NCBI RefSeq assembly: GCF_022179545.1
Contig: NZ_AP025518.1
Span: 5,146,001 to 5,210,000 of the forward strand
Direction: 5' to 3'
DNA length: 64,000 nucleotides
DNA from: Mycolicibacterium fortuitum subsp. fortuitum
GTDB taxonomy: Bacteria > Actinomycetota > Actinomycetes > Mycobacteriales > Mycobacteriaceae
Position numbers and translations under genes: made by a program. Shown in pieces: positions 52,598 to 61,007 of the stretch (its first letter is position 1; each line of letters begins with the position of its first letter). Below the pieces are notes generated by a model. It was given only the letters and a program-made list of their open reading frames with translations. It did not search any database and was not told the origin of the DNA.

Positions 52598-54229
52598 TTA
52601 CTTGTCCTTGTGGCTCTTGCTGTCCTTGTTGCCTTTGGTGTCGTTGCTCTTGCTGTCCTTGTTGTCAGCATGGGCATTGCCGGCGTGCGCGCTGGAGTCG
52701 CCGCCAGAAGCACCCTTGGCGGAAGCACCCGTGGCAGCCGCGCCCTTGGCAGTGTCCTGCTTGTCGGCTCCGGCCTTGGTCGTGGGCTTGAAGGCCTTCT
52801 CTAGGTTCTTCGTGGCGTTCTCGACGAACCTCTCGCCGGCCGACTTCTTACGCTCGGTCGTGCTCGATTTCGGAGCGAACTTGTTCGGGGCCTTGGTGGT
52901 GGCGCCGGCGTCGGCCGACTCGGTACCACCGACCTTCTCCTCGGACTCCTCTTGTGCCGCAGCCTCTTTGACTTCCGTGACCTCTTTGGTGGTCGTGGTC
53001 TTGGGCGTCAGCTTCAGGCCCAGGTCCAGCTTCGGCAGCTCGAACTTCGGAGCCTCGGGCTTGGAGACCTCGACGGCAGGAGTGACTGCCCCGCTGCTCT
53101 CCTCGGCGGTCTCGGCAGCCTCGTCGACCGTGGTGTCCTCAGCCTTGACCTCAAGCGTCTTGACGAGCTTGGACTCGGCAGGTGCCTCGAGCTTCTCCGC
53201 AAGCTTCTTGAACGACGACTCGATGTCGGTCGGCAGGCTCAGGAGCTTGCTGACGTTGGGCAGGCTGGTGGAGGTCACCGAACCGGGCTCGGCTTCGGTC
53301 TTCACCGGGGTTTCCTGCTGTGCCGACAGCAGACTGACGTCGGCAACTTCCTCCTCGGGCACACCGCCCGGCACCGGATTCAGCGTCCCCTGCGTAATCG
53401 CATCCACAACGTAGGTGACGGCAGCAGTGATACCCGTGTTCGCTCCGTAGCCGAAGAAGAACGAGTTGCTCAGATTCTGCGCGAAGCCACCGTCCGGCAG
53501 GTTGTCGTTCAAGATGCTGCCGACCACCATGGCGGCTCCGCCAGTGAAGAATTCATCGACGCGCTTCGACAGCTGGAGACGCTGGGTCGGGTCGAACGCA
53601 TCGACGATCGACGCGCCGATCACCGAACCGAGATAGGCGAACTCGTTGAAGCCGGCCTCGAAGAAGATGTTGTCGACGACGTCGAGGGGCAGGATGTTGT
53701 CGCTCAGGTAGTACGCGAGGCCGGTGAAGCCGTCCTTGCAGACTGCGCCGGAGGCCGAGCAATCACCCGGAGCGTAGTAGTTCTCATTGGCCTCGTTGCC
53801 GGCCTGGTCGTAGAACTGGACGCCATCGCCCATGTCGCCGACGGTCGCGGCGACAAGTTGGCCCTCTTCGTTTTCGTAGTAGAGCTGCCGTCCGTATCGA
53901 TCGACGAGAGCGGTGTCGGCTGGTGTGTTCTCGTCCGGGTACTCGAGTTCGTCGTCCTCGTTCAGGATGTAGCCGGTAGTGGGGCCGGTAACGACGCCCT
54001 GGTAGTAGTAACCGCCATAGCCCTGGGTGAAGGATTGCCACGCGCCCTGCAGCGAAAGCGCCACGAGGTTGATCTGCTCGGCCGTCATGGTCCGATGCAC
54101 GGTCGCTTCGGCGGTCGAGGCGGCAACCGTGATCTCGTCACGAGGAACGAACAGCGCGGGGGTCCCGGCAACCAGCGCACCGGCGCTGAGGAGGGCCACA
54201 CCAGTGGTGACGAGCGGACGGACTGCCAT
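52598..54229 (-). CDS. Exported protein with disordered Lys/Glu-rich tail (tandem paralogue A)
   Basis: A 543-residue protein. A signal-like start (MAVRPLVTTGVALLSAGALVAGTPALF) is followed by a conserved globular part of about 280 residues (INLVALSLQGAWQSFTQGYGG, GFTGLAYYLSDNILPLDVVD, FFFGYGANTGI). From about 310 the tail is disordered: Glu/Lys/Thr-rich, then Lys/Ser/Asp-rich, ending KDSKSHKDK. The globular part is closely related to the neighbour at 54933-56297, so the two arose by duplication. I recognise no enzyme motif. A 26-bp hairpin lies 27 nt before its start. The protein is probably surface or secreted. Confidence 0.82.
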   Translation of the reverse strand: MAVRPLVTTGVALLSAGALVAGTPALFVPRDEITVAASTAEATVHRTMTAEQINLVALSLQGAWQSFTQGYGGYYYQGVVTGPTTGYILNEDDELEYPDENTPADTALVDRYGRQLYYENEEGQLVAATVGDMGDGVQFYDQAGNEANENYYAPGDCSASGAVCKDGFTGLAYYLSDNILPLDVVDNIFFEAGFNEFAYLGSVIGASIVDAFDPTQRLQLSKRVDEFFTGGAAMVVGSILNDNLPDGGFAQNLSNSFFFGYGANTGITAAVTYVVDAITQGTLNPVPGGVPEEEVADVSLLSAQQETPVKTEAEPGSVTSTSLPNVSKLLSLPTDIESSFKKLAEKLEAPAESKLVKTLEVKAEDTTVDEAAETAEESSGAVTPAVEVSKPEAPKFELPKLDLGLKLTPKTTTTKEVTEVKEAAAQEESEEKVGGTESADAGATTKAPNKFAPKSSTTERKKSAGERFVENATKNLEKAFKPTTKAGADKQDTAKGAAATGASAKGASGGDSSAHAGNAHADNKDSKSNDTKGNKDSKSHKDK

Positions 54230-54256
54230 GTGGGTGTGGCCCCTTATCTCATGCGC

Positions 54257-54282
54257 AGGACGGATTCCTGAGAATCCGTCCT
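54257..54282. promoter_or_regulatory. Perfect 11-bp inverted repeat in the leader of paralogue A
   Basis: AGGACGGATTC-ctga-GAATCCGTCCT, 27 nt before the start codon. Its position fits a leader hairpin or an operator; no counterpart was found in front of paralogue B. Confidence 0.45.
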
Positions 54283-54932
54283 GGTATCTGCTTACTACCT
54301 TAAAAGTCCTTGAGAAGGGTAATTCCCGTCACCACCTCCCGCAACCTGTTCCGATGCGGGACCGGACCCCTTGACACGCCGCTTCAGAGCTGTTTTTCCG
54401 GGCAATGGATGCGAATTTTTTCGAAACCGAACCGGAAATTCCCGACCCATCCCTGTTCAGCTAATTTCGCATACCGTTGCCACTCAGTCCGCCGACGACA
54501 AACCCCCCGGTTACTGCGTTCGGAATCCGTGGCAGCAAGGTCGCCGGCACCGGTCCGGCACACTTGCCCGCGGGGACGCGATGCTCTCCATAGAACTAGG
54601 TCAACGGCATGATCACGGACGCCCCTACCGCAGATCGGTCGCCGCTCCGTGCTGTCCGCTCCGCGCTTCGCCACCCTCGTTCCCGCCCTCAGGGACGACT
54701 GGCCGCTCCGGCCGCCAGAACGGGGAGGAACCATCGCCGTTACGAAAACCGACCGCCGCCACCATTCAATTCGATCGGCATTTTGCAGAATGACGACAGC
54801 GCCGGGAAACGCGAGGCACTCGTCGCCTTACCCGGCAGTCAATATGTCCAGGTCACAGGCGCGAGCGAACATCGTCGCGCGTCAATAGACCTGAGAGAAA
54901 CCTGAGATGACGCTCAGTTTCGTGCCGTGCGA
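54283..54932. other. Intergenic region between the tandem paralogues
   Basis: 650 bases without a convincing gene. The part just upstream of paralogue A shares CTCCCGCAACC and flanking bases with the region upstream of paralogue B, so the duplication included promoter DNA. Several frames over 60 codons exist but lack RBS and family features. Confidence 0.5.
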
Positions 54933-56297
54933 CTACTTGTCGCCGCTGCCGCCGTCGGTGCCCGCGTCCTTGCCCCCGTCGGTGGCGTTCTTGACAGCCT
55001 CGCCCAGTTTCTTCAAGAACTTGCTGCCGTTCGACTCACCCTTGGGCCGACCGCTGTCGAAGAGGATCGGCGGCGTGAACTTGTTGCCGCCCTTGGTATC
55101 CGTGCCCGTGTTCTGCTCCGCGGGCTCTTCCTCTTTCTCTTTGATCTTGGCGGTGGGCTTGGGGTCGAGCGCCGGCACCTTGAGCTCGGGCACCTTGAAC
55201 TCAGGCGCCTTCGGGGGTTCGAACTTTGGCGGTTCGAAGGTCGGGGGCTCGAACTTCGGAGCCTCCGGTGTTTGGACGACGCCACCCAGCGGGTCGGCTT
55301 CTGGGCCTCCCTCGGCCGGATCCAGAGCGCCCTTGTCCACGAGCTGGTCGGCGGTTTCAGCGTCTTCGACGAGTTTGGTCTCGTCCGCGGCCGGTGCCTT
55401 GAACGGCAACTTCACCAGGCCCTTGAACGGTGAATCGACCTTGGCAGTCGAGAGGTTCAACAGTGACACCGGCCCCGGCAGGCTGGTCAGGCTCGAGCCG
55501 GTCTCTTTCTCAGCCAGCAGTGTGGTGGTCTCGGGGCCGGACTCATCCAGCGTCTGGACCCCGGGGCCGGAGTCGAGCGGGTTGATCAGGTTCGGCTCAG
55601 GAGTGGGCGTCCCTTGCACGATGGCGTCCACCACGTAGGTGAACGCCGCGTAGATACCGGTGTTGGCGCCGTATCCGAAGAAGAATGAGTTGGTCAGCCC
55701 GTAGGCGTAGCCGTCCTGGGGCAGGTTGTCGAGCAGCAGATTGCCGACGAGTTGTGTTGCGCCGCCTTCAAAGAAGTCGTCGACGCGTTTGGTCAGATCC
55801 AGGCGGCCGGTCGGGTCAACCGCGTCGATGGCCACAGCCACCGTACGGATGGCCTGGTGGGCAAGCTCGGTGAAGCCGCCCTCGAAGAAGATGTTGTCTA
55901 TGTCGCCGAGCGGCAGGATGTTGTCGCTGAGGTAGTACGCCAGGCCGGTGAAGCCCTTGTGGCATACCGCGCCTTCCGCGGTGCAGTCCCCGGGCGCATC
56001 GACCATCACCGGATTTCCGTCCGCGTCGGTGACGATTTCACCGGTGACCGGATCGATCTGCGGCACCTGCCCCGGGAACCACAGCCCGCCATATCCCTGA
56101 GTGAAGGACTGCCATGCGCCTTGCAGGGAAAGCGCCAGCAGATTGATCTGCTCCTGCGTCAGCTTGGTCGGAGCTGGCGCGGCGGTAGCGGCGACAGTGA
56201 TCTGGTCACGGGGGACGAACAACGCCGGGGTTGCGGCGACGAGTGCGCCTGCGCTGAGGAGTGCGGCACCGGTGGTGATGAGCGGACGTACAGCCAT
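54933..56297 (-). CDS. Exported protein with Pro/Glu/Lys-rich tail (tandem paralogue B)
   Basis: A 454-residue protein. It opens MAVRPLITTGAALLSAGALVAATP and continues with INLLALSLQGAWQSFTQGYGG, GFTGLAYYLSDNILPLGDID and FFFGYGANTGIYAAFTYVVDAI, all matching paralogue A. A tail from about 250 is disordered, with PEAPKFEPPTFEPP-type repeats (at least five FEPP or KVPELK units), and ends GSGDK. The start at 56297 is chosen by paralogue alignment; the frame to 56360 is open. Function unknown. Confidence 0.82.
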   Translation of the reverse strand: MAVRPLITTGAALLSAGALVAATPALFVPRDQITVAATAAPAPTKLTQEQINLLALSLQGAWQSFTQGYGGLWFPGQVPQIDPVTGEIVTDADGNPVMVDAPGDCTAEGAVCHKGFTGLAYYLSDNILPLGDIDNIFFEGGFTELAHQAIRTVAVAIDAVDPTGRLDLTKRVDDFFEGGATQLVGNLLLDNLPQDGYAYGLTNSFFFGYGANTGIYAAFTYVVDAIVQGTPTPEPNLINPLDSGPGVQTLDESGPETTTLLAEKETGSSLTSLPGPVSLLNLSTAKVDSPFKGLVKLPFKAPAADETKLVEDAETADQLVDKGALDPAEGGPEADPLGGVVQTPEAPKFEPPTFEPPKFEPPKAPEFKVPELKVPALDPKPTAKIKEKEEEPAEQNTGTDTKGGNKFTPPILFDSGRPKGESNGSKFLKKLGEAVKNATDGGKDAGTDGGSGDK

Positions 56298-56801
56298 GTG
56301 GCGGGGCCCCTTAACTAGAGGACGAAAACGGCCGATTCCAAAAATCCGCGCCGGCGGCAACTTAGAAACTGCTGAGAATGCTAAATGCCCCCATTCGCTC
56401 CCGCAACCGATAAAGGCTCATAAGCCTTTGGCAAATCCGGCATGCAGGGAGATGTCACCTCCCGCATTGAGCTGCCCGAATGTAGCGACACAAATCGGAT
56501 AAACAAGATCAACCGCTCGACGCCCCAGGTCAGAAGGTAGCTTCCGGCATTGACCGATCCGCATCGGTTACTTCACGAGGACGACACACGCCGGCAATGA
56601 AGAACCGCTACTGCCATTTCATTGCCAACGCAATGAATCGAAAGGATCGCCGCAGCGGCGCTATTTCACTTGGCTACTCAACCCCAAGACCTGCCATGAG
56701 GAGCTGCCACTAATTGTCGCCGCAAATGAATGGAAAGTGGCGGTTGAGCACTTCGGAATTCCCACCGCCGGCTGCATCGCTTCGACTGCGGGCGCGAGCA
56801 C
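56298..56801. other. Intergenic region upstream of paralogue B
   Basis: 504 bases with no credible gene. It holds the promoter of paralogue B; the stretch ending CTCCCGCAACC (about 56398-56409) is shared with the region upstream of paralogue A. No strong hairpin was seen. Confidence 0.5.
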
Positions 56802-57470
56802 TCAGCGCGGCATCGCGATCCGTAATCCCGCCAGCATCACCTGAGCATCGGCCATGAAGGTGGGATTGTTCGGCGCAGTGCTCTGTGCCAGCGCCACGAT
56901 GTTGAAGACCTTCGCCCCGAGCGGCACCATCACCGACACCGCAGTGATGTAGCTGGTCTTGCTGATCTGTTCGTCAGGTGGGGTCGTGTAGTTGACCATC
57001 AGCGCCGGGAAGCCACAGATCTCCGACGGCACCTGGGTGATGTTTTGCGCGCCGATCGATTCGAAGCCCTTGATGGTGTCGTTCAGCAGGTCCCGCGGCG
57101 ACCGGTTGCCGTCCGTCGCGTCGCCGGTGGACACCGAGATCGCCGGATTCGACACGCCGTCGCTGAGCGAGACATTGCGCAGCACCAGTTTCACGGGACC
57201 TTTGGCGAACTCGGGCGCCGGCTCCCAGCCCGGCGGTTGCGCGACGCGCACCCGTGGCTCGTCGGGCCCGGTCCCGGGAACTTCGATCCAGGCATCCGAA
57301 TGCAATTGCTCGCAGTTCTGGGCCTTGTACCCGGACCCGCCCGACGCCGCCGATCCCCCGGGCGGTTCGAACCCGGCCTTCGCGGTGCCGTCGGTCAGCT
57401 GTGTGCACCCGCTGAGGGTCAGCCCGGCCGCCAGCACGACCACACCCGCAACGCTCTTCATGACCCCCAT
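56802..57470 (-). CDS. LpqN/LpqT-like lipoprotein
   Basis: A 222-residue lipoprotein. The lipobox is LSGC near residue 22. The mature domain (WIEVPGTGPDEPRVRVAQPPGW, then ISVSTGDATDGNRSPRDLLNDTIKGF and ICGFPALMVNYTTPPDEQ) has the LpqN-like arrangement seen in the lipoprotein at 337-1047, but is more divergent. ATG at 57470 is used; a second ATG is 3 codons inside. The role is unknown. Confidence 0.78.
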   Translation of the reverse strand: MGVMKSVAGVVVLAAGLTLSGCTQLTDGTAKAGFEPPGGSAASGGSGYKAQNCEQLHSDAWIEVPGTGPDEPRVRVAQPPGWEPAPEFAKGPVKLVLRNVSLSDGVSNPAISVSTGDATDGNRSPRDLLNDTIKGFESIGAQNITQVPSEICGFPALMVNYTTPPDEQISKTSYITAVSVMVPLGAKVFNIVALAQSTAPNNPTFMADAQVMLAGLRIAMPR

Positions 57471-57518
57471 CGCCCCCAGAGACTACGCGAGCCCACTGCG
57501 CGCCGACTGTGTCGCAAA

Positions 57519-59507
57519 CTAGCGCCGACGCGAGTGCAGGTAGTCGCCGACCACCGCGGCGCCCAGTCCGTCGAGATCGGGCACCACGACGCGCCCCTGC
57601 ACACGGCGGGCCACCTGGTCGATGAACCGGGCCAGGCCGGGGTCGGAGCCCAGCCGGAAGATCGTCACCTGCGCGCCCAGTCGGGCCACCTCGTCGAAAC
57701 CGCGCACGGTGTGGGCGATGGTGCGCGGGTGTGGTGGGTAGTCGAAGAACACCTCACTTCCATGGCCGTCACCGAAATCCTCCAGGTGGGCAGTCGGCTC
57801 GCCGTCGGTCACCACGAGCACGACCGGTTGCGCATTGGGGTGACGACGCAGATGCCGCGTCGCCAGGGCCAGCGCATGGTGCAGATTGGTGCCCTGCTCG
57901 TACACGCCCTCCAAGCCGGTCAGCTCACCCGCGGTCACGGTGCGTGCGTACCGGCCGAACGCGATGATCTGCAGCTCATCTGAGCGGAACCTGGTGCTCA
58001 CCAAATGGTTGAGCGCCAGTGCCGTGCGCTTCATCGGCAGCCAGCGGTTCTCCATCACCATCGAGAACGACGTGTCCACCAGCAGCGCCACACAGGCCTG
58101 CGTGCGCGTCTCGGTCTCCGAGATCTCGACATCCTCGACGGCAAACCGGATGGGGCGCTGCGCGATTCCGGTACCGGCCTGGCGCAGCACCGCATTGGTC
58201 ACCGTGCGCGTGACGTTCCACGGCTCGGTATCGCCGAACTCCCAGGGCCGGGTTGCCCCGGTCAACTCCCCCGCCGCACCGGCCCGGCGCGTGTCCCGCT
58301 CGCCGTGCCGACCCGAAAGGCGTTGCGCCACATCGCGCAATGCGGTTTGGCCGAGCTGGCGCATGGCCTTGGGAGAAAGCCGCCACTGCCCGTCGGAGCC
58401 ACGGTCGATGAAGCCTTGATTGACCAGGGCTTTCTCCAGCTCAGACAGCGTGCGCGCGTCGATCGCGGCGTCGTCACCGAGCTGGCGGGCCAGCGCCTCA
58501 AGGTCCACGTCATCCATCGACGCCCCCGAGTAGCTCTGCGACAGCGCATCGGCGAGCTGTTCCAGCTCGGCGATGTCGGACAGCGCCTGCGCACCCTCAC
58601 CCATACCCAGCGGGTCGCCGCCGGAGAACCGCTCCGAACCGCTCCAGTCCTCGCCAGGGCGGGCGGCCTGCAAATGCGCGTCGAGCCGGTTGAGCGCGTT
58701 CATCAACGACGGCGAACCAAAAGCCTGCTGCGCCAAAGAGTCCAGCTCGGCCCGCTGCTCGGCCGACAAGCTGTTGCGGAACCGCTGCGCGGCTGCGGCC
58801 CGCTTGGCCAACGAATCCAACAGCTCGTCGATGTTCCTCGGCCCCTCCGGGAAGAACTCGCCGTGCTTGTCCATGAACTGTTGGAAGTCCTCGGCCGTAT
58901 CTTTCCCCTGGGCGTGCTTGTCCAGCAGGTCATTGAGATCGTCGAGCATCTCATTGACCCGCTGCCGGTCCTCGTCGGTGGCGTTCTCCAACGCCTCCTT
59001 CATGCCGGCGAAACGCTGATCCAGCATCTCGCGGCCGAGCAGATCCTTTATCTGCTCATACTTCTGACGTGCCTCGGGGCTACGCCAGTCATAGTCGGCC
59101 AGTTCCTGGACGGCCTTGGCCGGCGACGGCGACAGCGCTTCCATCTGCAGTTCGCCGAACCGCGCGTCGTCGTCGAGAGCGCGGGCCAGCTCCTTGCGCT
59201 CGGCCAGCACGGCCTCATCGAGCAGTTTCTTGATCTCCTGCAGCGTGCCGTCAAGGTTGTGCCGCTGCAGCAACTCCCGCCGCTTCCGGTTGGCCTCGGC
59301 GGCCAGCCGGTCGGTGCCGCGCATGCCCTCGGTCCCGCGACGCATCAACTCCGAGAGCGCGCGGCGCGGCGAGCTGCCCTCCATGACGCTCTGACCGATC
59401 TGCTCGAGCGCGTCGCGCAGATCGATCGGTGGTGCCAGCGGATCCGGGCCACCGGTGTATCGCGAATACCGCGAGGTGTGCCCGTGTCGCCGACCCAGAT
59501 CAGCCAT
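57519..59507 (-). CDS. VWA-domain protein (MoxR-associated, Rv0959-like)
   Basis: A 662-residue protein. The first 430 residues are mostly charged coiled-coil-like helices (LQEIKKLLDEAVLAERKEL region and repeats). The C-terminal 200 residues are a von Willebrand A domain with the MIDAS motif DTSFSMVMENRW, then VVLVVTDGEPTAH. Such proteins partner MoxR ATPases and resemble magnesium-chelatase subunit D. Its first bases overlap the upstream AAA ATPase by 8 nt, so the two are one unit. The client is unknown; chaperone-like metal insertion is typical. Confidence 0.9.
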   Translation of the reverse strand: MADLGRRHGHTSRYSRYTGGPDPLAPPIDLRDALEQIGQSVMEGSSPRRALSELMRRGTEGMRGTDRLAAEANRKRRELLQRHNLDGTLQEIKKLLDEAVLAERKELARALDDDARFGELQMEALSPSPAKAVQELADYDWRSPEARQKYEQIKDLLGREMLDQRFAGMKEALENATDEDRQRVNEMLDDLNDLLDKHAQGKDTAEDFQQFMDKHGEFFPEGPRNIDELLDSLAKRAAAAQRFRNSLSAEQRAELDSLAQQAFGSPSLMNALNRLDAHLQAARPGEDWSGSERFSGGDPLGMGEGAQALSDIAELEQLADALSQSYSGASMDDVDLEALARQLGDDAAIDARTLSELEKALVNQGFIDRGSDGQWRLSPKAMRQLGQTALRDVAQRLSGRHGERDTRRAGAAGELTGATRPWEFGDTEPWNVTRTVTNAVLRQAGTGIAQRPIRFAVEDVEISETETRTQACVALLVDTSFSMVMENRWLPMKRTALALNHLVSTRFRSDELQIIAFGRYARTVTAGELTGLEGVYEQGTNLHHALALATRHLRRHPNAQPVVLVVTDGEPTAHLEDFGDGHGSEVFFDYPPHPRTIAHTVRGFDEVARLGAQVTIFRLGSDPGLARFIDQVARRVQGRVVVPDLDGLGAAVVGDYLHSRRR

Positions 59508-60885
59508 AGACCGTCTCGCCCTCCCCGGTCACCTTGTCCACGCGCTTGGCCAGATACAGCGCCTCCAAAGCCAACTCGACCGCTGCAGCCCGCTGACCGA
59601 TCGACACCGCACCCAGTCGCGACGCCAGCGCATCGACCACGGCAAGGTCGGGCAGAGCGGCCAGCACATCCTTGGCCGAGACGCGCTCGCCCGTGGTCAC
59701 CGGCGAGCCTTCCTCGACCGCGGCCACGAGCGGGGCGACATCGATGCCGCCGAGCAGCCGCTGCGCGGTGTCGGCGGTGGCGCGTCGCAGCAGATGCTCA
59801 AGCACCGCCTGCTCACGTCCCTCCTCGCCGGTCTCGAACTCCAACTTGCCGCGCAGCACGTCGATCACGGTGGCCAGGTCGACCACGCGGGCCACCGGAT
59901 CGTCCTCGCCCAGAATCGCCGAGCGGTGCCGCGCCGAGGCCGCCACCGTTTCCGCGGCGGCGATCGCGAACCGAGCGGACACACCCGAACGCTGGTCGAT
60001 CGAGCTCGATTCACGCAGATTGCGGGCGAACCGGGCCAGCACGCCGAGCAGGTAGTCCGGGACCTCGGCGGCCAACTGGGCCTCCTGGCGGATCACCCCG
60101 ATCTCGTCGTCGATCTCCAGCGGGTAGTGGGTACGGATCTCAGCGCCGAAGCGATCCTTCAGCGGGGTGATGATCCGGCCGCGGTTCGTGTAGTCCTCGG
60201 GGTTGGCGCTCGCCACGACCAGCACGTCAAGTGGGAGCCGCAGCGTGTAGCCGCGGACCTGAATGTCGCGCTCCTCCATCACGTTGAGCATCGACACCTG
60301 AATGCGCTCGGCCAGGTCGGGCAGCTCGTTGACGGCCACGATGCCGCGGTGCGCCCGCGGGATCAGCCCGTAGGCGATCGTTTCCGGGTCGCCGAGGCTG
60401 CGCCCCTCGGCCACCTTGATCGGGTCGATGTCGCCCACCAGATCGGCCACGCTGGTATCGGGGGTGGCCAGCTTCTCGGTGTAGCGCTCACTGCGGTGCC
60501 GCCACTCGATCGGAAGGTCCTCGCCGGAATCGGCAGCCCGGCGGATCGACTCGGGCGTGATCGGGCTGTAGGGGTGTTCACCCAATTCGGATCCGGCGAT
60601 CACCGGCGTCCACTCATCGAGCAGTCCCGTCAACGCACGCAGCAGCCGCGTCTTGCCCTGGCCACGCTCACCGAGTAGCACCACGTCGTGGCCGGCGATC
60701 AACGCTCGCTCCAACTGTGGGATCACCGTGTCTTGAAAACCGAGAATCCCAGACCAAGGGTCCCGGCGATCGGCAAGCGCGGACAGCAGGTTCTCGCGAA
60801 TTTCGGCTTTCACGCCCCGCTCACGGTGGCCGGAGGCGCGCAGCTCACCGACGGTGCGAGGCAGATCCTTGGGTTGGCTCACCAC
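59500..60885 (-). CDS. AAA ATPase of MoxR/magnesium-chelatase type (Rv0958-like)
   Basis: A 461-residue AAA+ ATPase. Walker A is LLGERGQGKTRLLRAL (near 71-86), and sensor 1 lies in the LDVLVVASANPEDYTN block (near 204-219). The C-terminal part is helical and ends KVTGEGETVYG. It works with the VWA protein encoded downstream, as in MoxR or chelatase systems. The pair is conserved in mycobacteria. The start is GTG at 60885, with GTG 60882 next to it. Confidence 0.9.
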   Translation of the reverse strand: MVSQPKDLPRTVGELRASGHRERGVKAEIRENLLSALADRRDPWSGILGFQDTVIPQLERALIAGHDVVLLGERGQGKTRLLRALTGLLDEWTPVIAGSELGEHPYSPITPESIRRAADSGEDLPIEWRHRSERYTEKLATPDTSVADLVGDIDPIKVAEGRSLGDPETIAYGLIPRAHRGIVAVNELPDLAERIQVSMLNVMEERDIQVRGYTLRLPLDVLVVASANPEDYTNRGRIITPLKDRFGAEIRTHYPLEIDDEIGVIRQEAQLAAEVPDYLLGVLARFARNLRESSSIDQRSGVSARFAIAAAETVAASARHRSAILGEDDPVARVVDLATVIDVLRGKLEFETGEEGREQAVLEHLLRRATADTAQRLLGGIDVAPLVAAVEEGSPVTTGERVSAKDVLAALPDLAVVDALASRLGAVSIGQRAAAVELALEALYLAKRVDKVTGEGETVYG

Positions 60886-61007
60886 TCCACGCTACGACTG
60901 AACCCGCCCGCGCACATCGCCACCCGGCAGAACTAGCATCCGGCGCGTGGAAGCCACTCCCCCGGCATAGTCGTTGCGCGAGCGTTGCTACCGGTAGTCT
61001 GCGCTCC

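Noticed and set aside
54371..54793. A 140-codon plus-strand frame between the tandem paralogues
   Set aside because: No RBS or domain; Arg/Pro/Ser-rich as expected of chance frames in GC-rich intergenic DNA.
58005..60170. A 721-codon open frame on the plus strand opposite the VWA and AAA genes
   Set aside because: Antisense shadow: Arg/Pro-rich low-information sequence with no recognisable domain, while the minus strand shows MIDAS and Walker motifs.
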